Source: Lanius collurio
Lineage: Eukaryota > Chordata > Aves > Passeriformes > Laniidae
Direction of reading: 5' to 3'
Assembly: GCA_020086605.1 (NCBI GenBank)
Contig: JACBWW010000008.1
Coordinates: 21,307,372-21,371,371, forward strand
DNA: 64,000 nucleotides
Shown here piece by piece: positions 1 to 13,663 of this stretch. A program made the position numbers and the translations under genes. Numbering within the stretch: the first letter of the stretch is position 1; every line of letters starts with the position of its first letter. Under the pieces are notes generated by a model. The model worked only from the letters and a program-made list of their open reading frames with translations, searched no databases and was not told the origin of the DNA.

Positions 1-2714
1 TTCATGGTATATATCTAAAAAACAGACCAAAAGCAGTGAAAATGTAACAGTAAGAACTTAAAAAAAAATAGCAGCATTAGAAACATCCAGACAGGTTATT
101 TTTCATCTGGGATTTCCTTAAAGCTTCCAAATTGTTCCTAATTTTCCTTTACCATTTCAGATGCTTATATTTTTTATGAGAAAAAAAAAAAAAGGCAAAC
201 GGCCAAAATCAACCAAGCCTTTACTCAAAGAAGTGCTTTGTTGAAGTTTCTGCAGCAAAAAATACAAGTGCCCCATGCTCATCTTCTTCAACCCTGCCCC
301 AGGGCTGCTCCTCCAATTTGTGCTCACAGAGCTGCACTGTGGCCTTGTCCACTTCCCTAAACTGACAGCCACAGAGTTGGTTTTGGCTAAATTATATTTA
401 ACCTGGCTTAGCCCCAGTTCATCTCATTGCTTTAACTCATTACATGGAAATGGACATCCACAGATGGAAAGAGCCATACTGCTCAATCCCCTGCTTTCAA
501 TAGAGAAATCTTCACAAAACCACAACCTCGGCAGATTTAATTGTGTCAAAGGGTGTAATCTGAAGTGACAGAGGTGTACTAGACTGCTAATCAACCTAAC
601 GCACTAATCAGTTAATGTGGAGAAACCTACCTGACTATAATCTATTAGTAATAGGCATTGCCTGTGTATTGCCATGGCCTGCAAAGCAGAAGGCTTAGAA
701 GTAAGAGTCTTTCTACCTCACAAGCAGAGAAACCTTCACAGTATCAAATCAGGAGAGATGCTGATCTGATAGATGATCGAAAGAGGCTTACTGAAATGAA
801 CATAATCTGCAGATAACAAAAATTGCCCCCAAACATCCAAGCAAATCTTTTTAAAAATTAAATTTTGTATCTATTCATGCTAGACAGTTAAAGCAAAATT
901 GCAATCTCTTTTAGATAATTTAATAATTTTAATAATTTGCTATCCAAAAGTTCTTGTAATAAGCCAGTTCAGAGAACGACCCAAACAGTTTAATCAAAAA
1001 GATATAATTCAAGGTACATGATTAAGCTGCAGCAGTAAGATCTATTCTATTTGCTCTGCAAATAGTACTGGAGTACCTGTGTTTTGCTATGCTGGATGTG
1101 TGGCTGACTGAGTTTAGCATCAGTGTGAACAGAAGGGGGTGGTGTTACCTTAGCTTGTGCAAGACTCTGTACTTCCTAGGAATGGAACAAAAAACTTACC
1201 CCTAATTCATTAGATCCACTGAAAGGATAAGATACCTAGGAAAAGAAACAAACTGACATTGCTTACATTAAACGACACTTCTAAAACTTTTTATTGTCTT
1301 TTGATATGGCTTCCCACCCCTTCTACTCAGCATCCAGAGGTTAGCTGATTTTAAAAAGACACATGAAGTTCATAGAGCTATTTAGATTAGCTGGGCAACA
1401 TTACTACATAATGCTCAGTTTCCATGCTATTTTATTCTTGAAAATACATTATATATATTGCCAGACAATGGAGTCATAAGAGATGCCTAGTTTGAGATTC
1501 AGAAGTCCCTCTCTATGTACAGCTTGTTATAGTCAGGTGGGAAATGAGAGAAGATGAGGCAATATATCACAGCTGTGTAAAGAGAATCACAGGTGGGTAC
1601 CCTGTGGTCATGATAATGCCAAGTAACACCTCTGTTCTAAGGAAAAACTGCAGGAAGATTTTGATGAGCTGTGCCATTGAGACCAGGAAACTTACTGGGA
1701 GCTGCTGTTCAGGAGGTCCAAACTAGAAAGATTTTTAGCTTTTGCTTACATGCGTATGTTTGTATTTGCACATGAGAGAGTGAAAAGCCTTCTTCTGATT
1801 CTCTGGCAAAGTAACCATGGGTCTTCGGATAAGTTATGCAGTCAAAATGCCACACTAACTCATTGACATAACAGTGCTTACATAAGAAAAATTTACTACA
1901 TAAATATACTCACAACTAGTTCTTAATAATAGAGAGAAGCATATGGGATAAACACATTCTAGCACAAAGCATTACTTAAGTATCTTTGTCAGTTGAGGAA
2001 TATACATTTAAGAATGATATGCAAATAAAAAAATCCACTGTTATTTTAACATCTTTTAGAATCTAGCTAGAATTGTTAATGTAAAGATTACTTTAGGAAC
2101 TTATTAAAAAAATATGCTTAGCACCTAAGTATCTTGAAGTAGCGTATGAACAGATTTTCTTCCAAAAAATTTCTCTGGGGAAGGAAAGGAACCTTCTATA
2201 GCCATCATTTCTCAGACAGCTTTACTTATATTTTTCTTCTACACTGTTGAAAATTTTGATTCACAAAAATGTCAAGCTTTTAAAAGGTTGTATTCCTTTC
2301 CCAAGGTGAAGCTAAGTGTTCCTAGCATCATGCAAAGTAGTCTGAGGAGAAGAGAGAGTTTTGAAAACATGCATTTATGACTCTTTGAAGCTGTGATAAC
2401 CACTTGGAGCTTTGGCAGTGTATCGTCGATGACCTTTTCTTGTAAGCACTCATAATTGCAGAGATATTAATTAATTAAATTTTACTGAAATGTTTTGAAG
2501 ATGTAAGATTTCAGATACTGTAAGTATGACATAAAATCAAATGAACTGTCTACTTATCTCCAGAAGAGTCTGTTTGGGAGAATACTAATGCACAGCAAAA
2601 TATTTCAAACTGTAGAAGTCAGAGAAGCAGCATGATAGCTTGGTGTAAGGAAAAGACAGAATCAGTAACATATTTGTCTAAAGTCATATTCTTCTATGCA
2701 AACATGGCTTTCAA
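1..2714. other. AT-rich non-coding stretch, no gene seen
   Basis: No frame has coding character. The open frames at 157-372 (minus), 275-568 and 1544-1726 (plus) are short, overlap in opposite frames and have no recognisable domain or splice context. I see no LINE, LTR or SINE signature, only short A runs, for example near 180-193. This is judged by eye; a repeat-library search could still find old, decayed elements. Confidence 0.7.
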
Positions 2715-2816
2715 ACATGTATTGGTCAATACATATATTGAATCTTTTCAGTATATGTACAATATAAAATATATATGTATTGAAAAAATTCAATACATGT
2801 ATTGACCAATATGTGT
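2715..2816. repeat. Imperfect ~102-bp palindrome (long hairpin)
   Basis: The left arm (2715-2743) and right arm (2788-2816) are reverse complements over 29 bp with three mismatches, sharing the core ATTGGTCAATACAT. The spacer between them (2744-2787) is itself largely self-complementary, with the TTTTCA near 2745 facing the TGAAAA near 2781. The whole segment could therefore fold on one centre near 2765. It could be a relic of a hairpin-like non-autonomous DNA transposon or a local inverted duplication. No flanking target duplication was identified, so the origin is open. Confidence 0.7.
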
Positions 2817-3091
2817 TACACACAGTACCATACATATATCGAATTTTTTTCCCACTGGGGTCTAAGAAGTGCTACATATTGCCTGGAGGAGAGTCCACAT
2901 TCTCAGAAAAAAGTGTTCTTAAAATAATGGTTTGCAAGCCCATCTGGTCTCATATTGCTCATCATAGTAATGTTAGGTTTGCTTGATATTGCAGGTTAAC
3001 ATGGCAAAATGTTGCTGAAATCACGGTATTGGAAGAGATAATTACTTCAATTTTTCTTATTCCTAATTTAACAGTGAAATTAAGCATGTTC

Positions 3092-3180
3092 TTAATTTTA
3101 AGCACATGTGTAAATCTTATTGAAATCAGTAGGATTTAGGCACATATTTAAGTGCTTTTCTGAACTGGGGCCAGTAAAGT
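3092..3180 (+). repeat. Probable ancient amniote interspersed repeat tail
   Basis: The stretch reads like a decayed copy of a phrase common in reptile and bird genomes: a run around AAGCACATGTGTAAAT, then TTGAAATCAGTAGGA, then TTTAAGTGCTTTTCTGAA and GGGGCC. In better-preserved genomes this is the 3' portion of an old LINE-like family. I recognise the wording from general knowledge and did not align it, so the family name is left open. Confidence 0.45.
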
Positions 3181-3330
3181 AATATGACTAATCTCATTAA
3201 TAAAGGAAACAGGAGTTAGTCCAAGTTACTTAATCACAAACTCTCTACTTATGGGGAAAGAACTGTACTTTTTACACCTTCATTGTTTCACAGTTTAAAA
3301 AATAAATACAAGCTAGAAAGGGAAATTCAA

Positions 3331-3392
3331 CTTTGTATAATATGATGATACATTTGTGCAGTAACATAATTTGTATAATTTGTGCAGTAACA
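3331..3392. repeat. Short imperfect tandem duplication
   Basis: The 15-mer ATTTGTGCAGTAACA occurs exactly at 3352-3366 and again at 3378-3392. Each copy is preceded by a TTGTATAAT word, at about 3333 and 3371. The second unit lacks an internal piece of the first. This is a local duplication followed by a small deletion, with no coding content. Confidence 0.75.
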
Positions 3393-3928
3393 CCTTCACA
3401 CTGTTCTTTTGCTTGTTTGTGCTACTGACATATCCCACCCCTCAGCAAGTCTATGCTCAGGTTGGCAATCCATTCCAAAGTTAATCCTCACAGCTTTACA
3501 GAAATGATTGAAGCAACATGAGCTGAATGCTGGCTGAGGTTTTAGACCTCAGGGCTGGGTGTTTTTTTCCTCCTTGCATAATGTCTATAGAAGAATTAAA
3601 ACAATTTTCTTAGATTTGCTATTCAAAACTGTCCAACGACTCAGTTTGTGGTTTTTTCCCTGTGGATTGCAAAAGGCATACATAATCTTGGTACATCTTA
3701 GCTAATCTGCAGGTGAGTAGTTGTTATTTGGCCATATAAATTAGGTAATATGTTTTTTGTTGAATGTGAGTATAATTCTCAAAAGGTGAACATTACATAG
3801 AAACCCATAAGAACAATTATTTCAGACTCTGATTCAGAAGTTTCATTCTATGGAAATCAAAATCTATTAATGTTGAAAAACTACAGACAAAAATACAGGG
3901 GAAATATTGTCAACTAATATGCATTTAG

Positions 3929-4030
3929 GTTTTTTTGTTTGTTTGTTTGGGGTTTTTTTGTTGTTTGTTTTGGGTTATTTTTGTTGGGTTTTTTGGTTAT
4001 TTTTTTATTTTTTTTATTTTTTATTCCCCT
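3929..4030. repeat. T-rich low-complexity tract
   Basis: About 100 bases consist almost only of T with scattered G, then T with A: TTTG and TTGG words followed by runs of T broken by single A. It is not attached to a recognisable retrotransposon body on either strand, so I call it simple low-complexity sequence and not a poly(A) tail. Confidence 0.8.
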
Positions 4031-7000
4031 TATTTTGTTAAGGAAAAAACAGATCCATATATAATAAAAGAATATAGAAGTTCAAATATTTTAACATCTT
4101 ACACAAAAACACGCACCCTCACCAATTATTAGATTCCTTTATGGGTGCAAAAATTCTCTCCAATAACATAAGGAAGAGAAAGCATCAAACATCAAGAACA
4201 TTCCCACAATTTAAAACAAGACAAGAAAAGGAAAACTTTAGCTACAAGAAAATAAGAATTTTAAGGGAAAGACAAAACCCACATATAAGACAGATATAAA
4301 ATCAAGTTTCCTTTTAATCTCTTATCTTTGATCCAGTCTATAAATTCTGTCTGTTCTAAAGTTTACCAAGTAGGCCTACAGGAGCTGAACCTCAAAGCAA
4401 TTCTATGTTAGTTTCCAAATGGTCTTACATTGGTCTTACGTTGCCAGCCTAGTTAAGAACTGAAGACTGTTTTTATTATTAAGTATTAACATGACCCTCC
4501 ACAGTTGTCTATATCCTGCAGGTAAAAGAAAGATAATTAATACAGTAAACTACCACAGAGATACTTTTTCCATCTATGGGGTTAATTAAAAATTTAATTT
4601 GTTCTGGGATGCTAGCTGCCCGTTTTATTTTTTGATCTTCCTGGGGTTGCTGTTATATGATGGGATGCTGGGATGTAATTGAACATACCTTCTGCAGTTT
4701 TTGTGTTTACTAGTGCTTCTAAGAGGAGTTGTAGTTGAAACATAATGTTATTAAGCAGGCTAACACAGTCTTTAGTAAACACCTGCTTCTCTGCTGTGGC
4801 TCACATTTGTGATTTTGCCTGAATTAATTGCAGTGCTACTCATGGCACAAAAATTAACTGGCTGCTAGCATTTCTGTGGCAAGCATCCAGTTTCAGAAAC
4901 CTATAAATTAGGTGTAAAATTTTCTCAGAACTGAAATTCTCAGATTTAGTTATTCAAAACTTTCCCCTGCTTAAAAAAATAGCTCAAAGCTTTGAGTTCT
5001 GACTGATATTCAATACGTTAAATTTGCTGTGTATTTCAATTGGGAAATAATTTACACTTTTTATGCACTCTATGTCTCTTTCCATAGTTGTCCTCATAAT
5101 TACTGGAGACAGGATAACCGAAAAATCCATATGCAGAAGTTAGATATGTGAAGAGCAACAGAGAAAGAACTATACTGGACAGAAAGGCTTCAATGACAGA
5201 AATCTAAAACTCGTAATGTCTAAATTGAATCAATTTTAAAATATGGTCGTTTCTCTGATCATCTTAAAATTTAACACTGGGAATATTGCCACCAGGGCAA
5301 CTGTACAGCAAAAGAGAGACTAACAAGGAAGGCTTCAACAAATACCTCTTGTCAGTTCTTAGATGTCTGTCTATCCTATGATATGTCCTTTAGAGAAGGG
5401 AAATTTGCTAGACAAGATGAGCAGAATTTCTTACCTAGAGGTTTGGTGATAATGTGCACAAAGATTGCCTGGGTCCAAATATTTTAGCAGTGTGGCAGCG
5501 TGTGGGGCACTGCAGTGCTCATTCCGGCAGAACACTGAAAAACTGATTAGAAAGTCTGGCGTGGTAAGAGCACAAGCCTCTGCTCTACATAATTTTGCAG
5601 TCTAAGTTTGAAAGCCTGTGAAGCTTTACCTATATAAAGATTTGTGGGTTAAACAAATGCTTTAACTCCCTGATAGTGAGAGACTTATGTTACAGAACCT
5701 TCTGATGAATATCAGCTTTGACTTACAGATAGACTAAATGTTCACAATGGCTTATTTAACTGGGAAATCTTTCAACCCCCTGTTCTCATTCACATCCAGA
5801 TATTAACCAAATAGCAACTGTCAACAGACAGTGAATTCATAACCTTCTACAGTGAGAGTAACCACCAAAGGAAGTGTTTTCTGGTGGCCATTTGTATTGT
5901 AAGTGAAAGCACATCATGAGTTGAGAAAACAAGGGCAGATTGATTCAGCACACTACACTGTAAATTCATCTAATTGCCCCAAAAGACTAAGTGAACCAGG
6001 GGCATTGTGAGGATCCTCTTCACAGACCAGTGAATCACAGTAGGGGGTACCTCCCAGTAGGAGATGATGTGGAAGCTGAGAGAATGTTTCCAGAGATAAG
6101 ATGGAGGTAAAAGAACAAGAAATTCAAATCTGATATTCCTGAAACTTTCTAATCAGAATTTAAAGAAAGAGGGGAAATAAAGAGGTACAGTGTTATATAA
6201 AAATATTAGAAATGTAATAGTTTCTGTTAGCTGTTGATCTGCTTCCTGAGATGTGGATTAATTTAAATGCTCCTACTGAAGTTCAAGAAGACAAGCTGCT
6301 TGAAACAAAGCGCTGTATTCTCAACTGATGGTGCAGGACTCTGTGATAATCACTTAGCCTTCCCTTCTCTCTTGGCATAAATGGCTTATGTCTTTTTTTT
6401 CTAACTAGCTATCCCCTTTTATGTAAGCAGTATCACTTCTTTTTTCATAAATAATTGGAGTTGAAAAATATATTCCAATATTAATAATTTTGCATATGCA
6501 TCTTTATTGCACTCACATGCTACAGCTGTCACTTTTTAACAGAATTGTTCTGGCAACTGTGTAGCCCTGTTCAAAAACTCCTAAACATAATGTGAATTTA
6601 ATATTGTGAAGAAAAGAGGAGATTAGTGACATGAGATATAACAAGAGAAGAAGGAGAAGATTAAAGCCTCCTGTTTGTTCTTTTAAATGATTTTCCTGTT
6701 ATTGTTCTTTAGTATTTGAGCAAAGGAGGAAAATGGCAAAGAACTAGGCAATAGAATTTTGCATGTAGTGATTGCACTCCTCTGTTCACTAGAAAAAACC
6801 CAAAGCAAACAAAACCATGTATCTGCTTTTCCCACAGAGTAAGAGTGAAAATTCTCAAAATTCACATTGATTCTTCTCACACTTATGTAATGGTTGTTTC
6901 CTGAAGAGACAGAATCTTCCAAAGAAATGTCAGAGTCCTCTACCAATATGGGTAGATTAGATTTTGAAAGTGTTTATTTTGTCAGGATTTTGACCAGATT

Positions 7001-10000
7001 TTGGTTATATTCCTATAATCTGGAAAATCTTACAGCCCATGAGCTCAGCACCCAGGCAAACAAGTAGGTACTGGCTCATATTAGTTCATAAGTTCCAAAA
7101 ATTCACATATACACTGTTGTAGGTCACACTGTCGTCTTTTGGGGGCATGCCTGTTTTGTTATAAGCCAGAAGGGGAATAATACTCAATACCATGTAACCT
7201 TTCTTCCATCTTCCATAATGCAGAGCTAGAACTATTCCTCCTGTTCCTCTTAATGCAAAGGAAGTATCCAGCTTCCTCACATTTCCCACCAAAAAGTAAG
7301 GGGATTTGGCCTTAGAGATTCACCCAACTTTTAATGAGCACATCTAAATTCTTAAGCTTTCAAGGTAACAGCACTTCCCCTCCACACAGCAAGGGAATAA
7401 ATCCTCCCACTCCCATGAAGTAGACATAGCATCAATCAAATCTACAGAAATTCCAAGAAAATGATATGTCTTTCAAATCTATTTTCATTTTCTGAAAAGC
7501 CCCAAACAGCAACTTTACATTATATTTGGGATCAATTTCCCAAGATAATGATTTTTATCACAATATCTTCTCTATTTGACACATGAAGACTATTTTTGAT
7601 TCAAGTAAGTGTTCTAAAATGTTTATATTTCAAAGTAAATACTATTAATAACAGATTCCTTTGATCTAGAATTATTAATTTCTAGTTGTCATGGGTACAT
7701 GTGCCTGTGCCTTGCAAGATTCTGTCACCCGAGAAAATTCTTCCCATTATTTTACTCTTAGATGGCAGATGTAAAACGCAACAAGTACCTCAGATCCTAA
7801 CACTTCCAGAAAGGTAGAAGTACGGGTATCAATTATCACACCTGTAATGAGTAAAAGGAATTTGATATGACCTATACTTGAACTTTCACAAGTGAAACAT
7901 ACATGCAGCTTCATAAAAATACTTTTATATCTAACCAATCGCAGTGAGAGACATTATTATTACTATTATTACTGAAGGGTTTTTTTTTTTTCACAACATT
8001 TTTGAAAGCTGTTTCACTTTTTAATGAACAAGAGTTGAGGTCTTACACCCCTGTCTGACTGTTGAATATAATATGATAGAACCTATTTTCCATCAATATG
8101 CTTATAAGTATAGTGCCCTTGAAAAAGTCAGAAATGCTGTTAGTAGCAGCTGTGCTTTTGCTCTCTAGCCTCAGCCTGCACTTCAGACTGAATCTCAAGA
8201 AAATCAGCCATACAGTATTACAGCCATGCTGTTACCTTCCATGGTGTGTAGGAATTTCAGGGATACAATGACCATATGGATAGTCTTTGACCAAACTCTG
8301 TACAGCAATGGAAGTGAAGAAATATTTGTTCTGATCTGGGAAGTATCCATTGACAGACTGCAGACAGTTCAGACAGTAACTCAGAAATTATCAACACAAA
8401 TGAAAGGAAATCACAGAAGGAGGAAGAAGCTAATATTTCATCTTCAAAAAATGATAAACTTTCCCATGTGGAAAAGATATTTATTCAGCTAATGAATAAT
8501 TAGGATATTCAAAACAATGATGTTTTGTTAGGCAGTTAAGATCGCTATCAGCAGTTGTGTTAAGCTGACTTCCCATTTAGATCACCGTCATGAGCAGAGG
8601 TCCAATAAATTATTTTCTGCCAGCCCATGTAACACATCTGTTGGAAATATGAGAAGGGACAAAACACATCATGGCAAGAGTATTTGTGAAGTCTAGCTTT
8701 TTTAGCTATTGGAACTTATTTAATTGAAAAGCATATTAAACAAAAGAAGTTACAGTGTGACTGTCACTGAGAAAGAGTGCAAGCTGGCATACTCTGTGTA
8801 CTATTATTCATTTTCTCAAAAAATATCTGACACAGGCATCCACTTTAGACTGAATACATACAACCACATTATTACTTTTCCAAGATAAAGATCTATTTAT
8901 GCTCCTATTTGGAGAGAACAAATATATTTATATGCTTTTATTCATGCAAAAATGTGCCTGGATATGGAGGGAGAATTCAAAATAGCAGAATTGTACAGCA
9001 TTTGTGGTATAAGGAAACATCATAGCTAATAATGATAATATCATTTTTCAGAGAGTTTCAAAGTCCAAGGTTTGACTCTAAGCAATTTAAACATAAGAAC
9101 ATCATACTACAATGAAACCTAGCTACTTGTGGATCTGCTGGTTAGTCTGACTTCAACCAAAAATCAGGAATGGGAATGTCTCCTAAAAAAAAGAACATGT
9201 TCAACCATTTCCAAGAGCCTTGTACTGTCTTTAGCCAGTGGTGGTGAGAACTGTGGAGAGTGAAGAGGAGGGCAAAGGAGAGCTGCATCCACACTGGAAA
9301 TTTAGAAAGTGAAGCAAATCATAGTGAGCAGCAAAAAGGGCTAGAGGTAAATGTGAAGCATTTGCCTGAAGCTCTGAAATATGGTTGAACCTCTGGTAGC
9401 AGCAATGTCATAAAAGCAGAGAGGCATATGTTGATTTATTTCAATGAACCAGGGAAGGAAAATTCTGCTGAAGAATATACCTCAAGAAATATTTTTTTGT
9501 CTTAATTTTTTTTTCAGTCAGAAGAATCTTATAATTTTCCTCGACACACATATGTATGTTAGGAAAAAAAATCCAGTGTTCATGAGTCTGGGTTATTCTT
9601 TTTCATCACTACAACCCTTCAGAGTAAGACAAATAGATATTTAAACAAGAATTTAGTGGGGTTTTTCTTCATTGTCTTTAGATTGGTCTGAATGTGTCAG
9701 AAGCATGAGCTACGTTTCATTCAACTTTGTTAATTTTGGTAACCAAGATGCGCACTTAAAATTATATTATTCTTTTATTTAGAGAAGTCCAGCAGTTAAG
9801 AGGTTAATCTGTTAAAACTGTTAATACTGCCCATATATGTGATAACTTGTGTTAATGAATTGTGTTGTGATGCTGTTTTGTGAAATCCAAATCGTGAGTA
9901 AGGTCATCTAGGAAAATCCTTGAGAATAACAGCTTTAGAGAGAGTGGTTAGTTTGTAATAAAATGCCCATTACCAGCTTCCACCCATTGGGTAACCTGCT

Positions 10001-12310
10001 TTTATCCTCCAGCTCACTTGTCTGCCATGCTGAGATGTCTTAGAGGTAGTGCTTCTGGAAATGACACATGAGAGCCAGTGAATCTGCCTAGCCAGTGCTG
10101 AAATACCGTTTCTGGATCGGGGCCCCTGAAGCAGCCACACCCAGTCACAGAATCCACACGGCTGTAGCTCAGCCCTGGTTTGAGGAGCCAGCTGATGGCA
10201 GGGATGGGAGAAGATCCTATGCCTGTAGGTTTACAGAGATACAGGAAAATTCCTATGTCCCAAAGGATTCATTTGCTTAAAACAATAATTTTGATCTTTT
10301 GCCATGACATGACAATGGGTAACTTTGTGTCTGCCTGAAGTTTGTGCATATTCCTTGAGCATGGCCTCTGCTGGTAGGAGGATGCTCATTCTTATCAGGC
10401 ATTTCTCTGGCACTTAGTTCCTTCATATATATTCAGTTCAGTGTTTCATGGTTCTGGGCCACCAAATTTTCATTGGTATCATTCACAGTCCTGTATTCAA
10501 AAAACGAAGCTTCTGCAATCATGGTGTGTCTTAGGCAATCATGCCTATCTTACTGTCCTCATTTTTTAAGTTTGAGCAAATTTGGCAGTTGAAGGAGAAT
10601 TTTGAAAATAAAAAAAAGTTCATGCAAGTCTCCCTATACAAGACACTAGGCAGAGGAGTACCAGCATCAATTATCCTAAGCCTTCTTATCAACACCTGTC
10701 TGTGGACAGAGGAGAATATCCTAATTAGATAAAAACTCAGAATCAGAACCATTGGTCAAATACAAGAGAAAAATCTAAGAAAATGGCGCATTGGTAGCCC
10801 AGATTCATGGAACTATTTGTTTAACATACATGATTGCGATAAAACATAAAGTTTACTATGAAAAACTTCTTGTTTTCTTCTTTGCCCATATGAGGGTCTG
10901 TGCACATCCATGATTCACAAGGATGAATAGATCACATGATTCACAAGGAACTTAATTTACTACAATCTTTTGAGCTTATAAAAGTTATTTAAACTTCTTG
11001 ACAGACAGAAGCATCAGCTACTGATTTAGATTTTGAGGAAATACTTGGCTTGATTTTAAATGTATATTTAAATTTTCTATCATGAAGTAAAATTTTGAAA
11101 GTGTAATTCAAGTTGATGGGTTAACGCCTAGTCTCTCCTACAGTTCTGGGGCTGTCTCTGTAGGGAACCAACTGCTGAATTGCATTTGAGAGCCCTGCTA
11201 CACAGAAGGAGCTTACCAGGATTTTTCAAAAAGGATAGTGACCATGACATTCTTTTTGAAAGCGTTTTAAAAAAAAAAACTGTGATGGAGTCTAAGAGAT
11301 GTAAATGGCCTCTAAAAGTAATTGGGTTATATCTCATGTCTTAAGAAAATCCACTATGACAGGGACTAAAACTACGGTTAAGACATACTAACAAAATAGA
11401 AAAATGGTAGGAAAATGTTAAGTATTGTCATCCATCAATAAAAAAAAATCCTAGAAACATGCTCATGTTTCAGGATGGTGTTATTTAAGGGAATAAATGC
11501 TATCTAATAAAATTCAATGTACTAATATGTAATTTAAAGTTCACTGTTTTATTTGTTCAATTTGCCTTTTCTTTCTTGTCACAGTTTTTGCTGCAAAGAT
11601 ACAGTGCAATCACTTATTTTTCACTTTTCATATACAAGAAAAGAAAATATGTTCAGGTCCACTAAATGCTTCCTGTTTTGGTAAAGGAGCAAAAAATTAC
11701 AGGACTGAAAATCACACTGAAAACATAATATAACTTTGAAATATAACATGTGAATTTGGAAAGAAAAGTGTTTGGAAGATAAAACATTTTACAGAAATGG
11801 GGACTTTATTAAGAAAAAGCAAAACTGGAATTAAATCAGGGCATTACAAAATTATATTATGTCACATGTTTACATCTACCTATGTATTTTTTACAGTCTA
11901 TCTAAATACAACAGTATCTCTAAACCAAAAATTAGTTCTATTTCAACCCAGGCACTGCCACACGCAGACATCCAGTCTGTGTACACTGGTGCTGATATCT
12001 ACAAATCTATGCCATTTGAAATAAATTGCACCTTAAATTTGAAGGCAATTTTAGGTAGTTTGGTGTGCTGTACAGATCCCATTTTTGATATTTAGCGAGC
12101 CTGAGATCTTTCTAACTTCTGAAGTCTGCATGTCTACAAACTAGTATGGATGTGTTTGTGTTTATTACCTTTTCTCATGCATGCCTTGAAATGACTAAAT
12201 TACAGGTATTTTACATGTGTTTTGTGGAACAAGACAGATACCGTCTGTTAGTATAATTTATCCTGAAATACCCTGTTTTATAAAATTGCAGAAAAGCACA
12301 GCAATTTGCT
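4031..12310. other. Non-coding stretch, no gene seen
   Basis: This is unique-looking, AT-rich sequence. Open frames of 60-88 codons occur (for example 6683-6946 minus and 8226-8492 plus) but none shows a domain, a conserved motif or a plausible exon border. There are short T or A runs at 7980-7991 and about 11269-11279. No LTR or CR1 signature was recognised. Confidence 0.65.
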
Positions 12311-12344
12311 CTTTTTTTTCTTTTCTTTTTTTTTTTTTTTTTTT
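12311..12344. repeat. Poly-T tract
   Basis: A nearly pure T run interrupted by two C, ending at the AATTTC near 12345. No upstream element body on the minus strand ends here, so retroposition is not supported. Confidence 0.85.
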
Positions 12345-12827
12345 AATTTCTAAGACTATGGCAGAATCTTCAAAGCCCAGAAGATGCCTTCTAGCTAAGA
12401 ATTTAGCCATGTAATAAACAATTTTCATCAAAGCACTAGGTTTGTGGAAATAAGAGTACAATTGTGGAATCCAAATTTTGATAATGTTCTGTACTTATTA
12501 GCTATTTTGTCTTTTGTATTTTGACCTAATTCAGCCAGCAAACACATCAACCCTTATGTAAGATTAGATACACATACATACACATACTCCAGCCCAGATC
12601 AGATTAGCTGCAATCAAGGTAATTATGTTGAACAAAATTGTTCATCTGTGCTTTGCAGCTGCCATTTGGATCTAGTGTTTGATCCCAAGTGACTGAGTTG
12701 TACATATGTTCCTCCTTAATCCTGGATAACTTAGATTTTACTTTAATACATAATCACCTCTTTAAATCTCAAGACTGAGATTATAAAATATTTAGTTTTG
12801 CAGATAAATTAAATCTTATTTTCTTTT

Positions 12828-12933
12828 ATGTTTTTCCTTGGTGTAACCCAAAATTCTTTTATGGATATTACCTGAAACTGATGTTTTTCCTTGGTGTAAC
12901 CCAAAATTCTTTTATGGATGTTACCTGAAACTG
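12828..12933. repeat. 53-bp tandem duplication, two near-identical copies
   Basis: Unit 1 is 12828-12880 and unit 2 is 12881-12933. They are aligned end to end at a period of exactly 53 bp and differ at one base (A in GGATATTA versus G in GGATGTTA). The following ATGTT is the beginning of a third unit, which then diverges. High identity in otherwise unique sequence points to a recent duplication. The unit has no open frame of note and resembles no known transposon. Confidence 0.95.
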
Positions 12934-13463
12934 ATGTTCCCAAAAACTGAAGCAGTCCTCTAGACTGCCTTCTCTCCTCTGCCTCTGCAAGTTATCAAAA
13001 ATTACTTCCTTAGTCGATTTTCATGTTCCTCCAGCAGTTACAATCAGACCACGAACACACTCAGAGTGATAAATACCACACAGTAGCCAAGTAGGTGCCC
13101 TTCCTGTCTTTTTCTTCTACTCTCTTACAATCTAGACATAAGAAGGCAGCATGAATTCTCATAAGCTCCATTAGCTGTGTTTGAAGACAAAGAAGTTATA
13201 AACCTGTAACAGCCCTTCCCCCCAAAAACCAATAGCTCAAGAGAACTTTGGTTCAAAATCACTGATAGAGCTGTCACCTAGTTTTGCAGATATTTAAAGA
13301 GTTCAGGCTGTGTTTATACCACAGTTCATAATATTAATTTTGATTATGGCAACATCTGAGTTCTGGCAGTTCCTATACTTTATCATATTAAAGTGAGGTT
13401 TCTATCAATACAGAAGAGCAACAGCAGTTTCACCTCCTAATGCCTTCTTCGAGATGAATATGG

Positions 13464-13663
13464 TAGTAGTAATAATAATATTAATAATAATATAAATAAT
13501 ACTATTAATAATAATAGTAATAAGAAATAGTATTAATAAATACCAATATTAAATATTGATATTACTGTACTGAATAATTATGAATATTTTATTGATTAAT
13601 AATGCAGTAATATATTAATATATTGAAATATTGATGATGATGATGATGATTATTATTACTATT
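13464..13663. repeat. Compound TAA/TAG/ATG microsatellite, AT-rich
   Basis: A 200-bp array of decayed trinucleotide units: TAG then TAA repeats at the left, interrupted AATATT-type words in the middle, then a cleaner run of GATGAT units and ATTATT units at the right end. The variation between units indicates an old, mutated microsatellite. Confidence 0.85.

Noticed and set aside
3929..4030. Poly(A) tail of a minus-strand retroposed gene
   Set aside because: The tract is mixed T, G and A, and no processed gene body is recognisable next to it.
5545..5615. tRNA-like word order (AGAGC...GCTCT, then TTTGAAAGCC)
   Set aside because: No acceptor stem, no proper D-loop GG and no T-loop TTCGA; it does not fold as a cloverleaf by eye.
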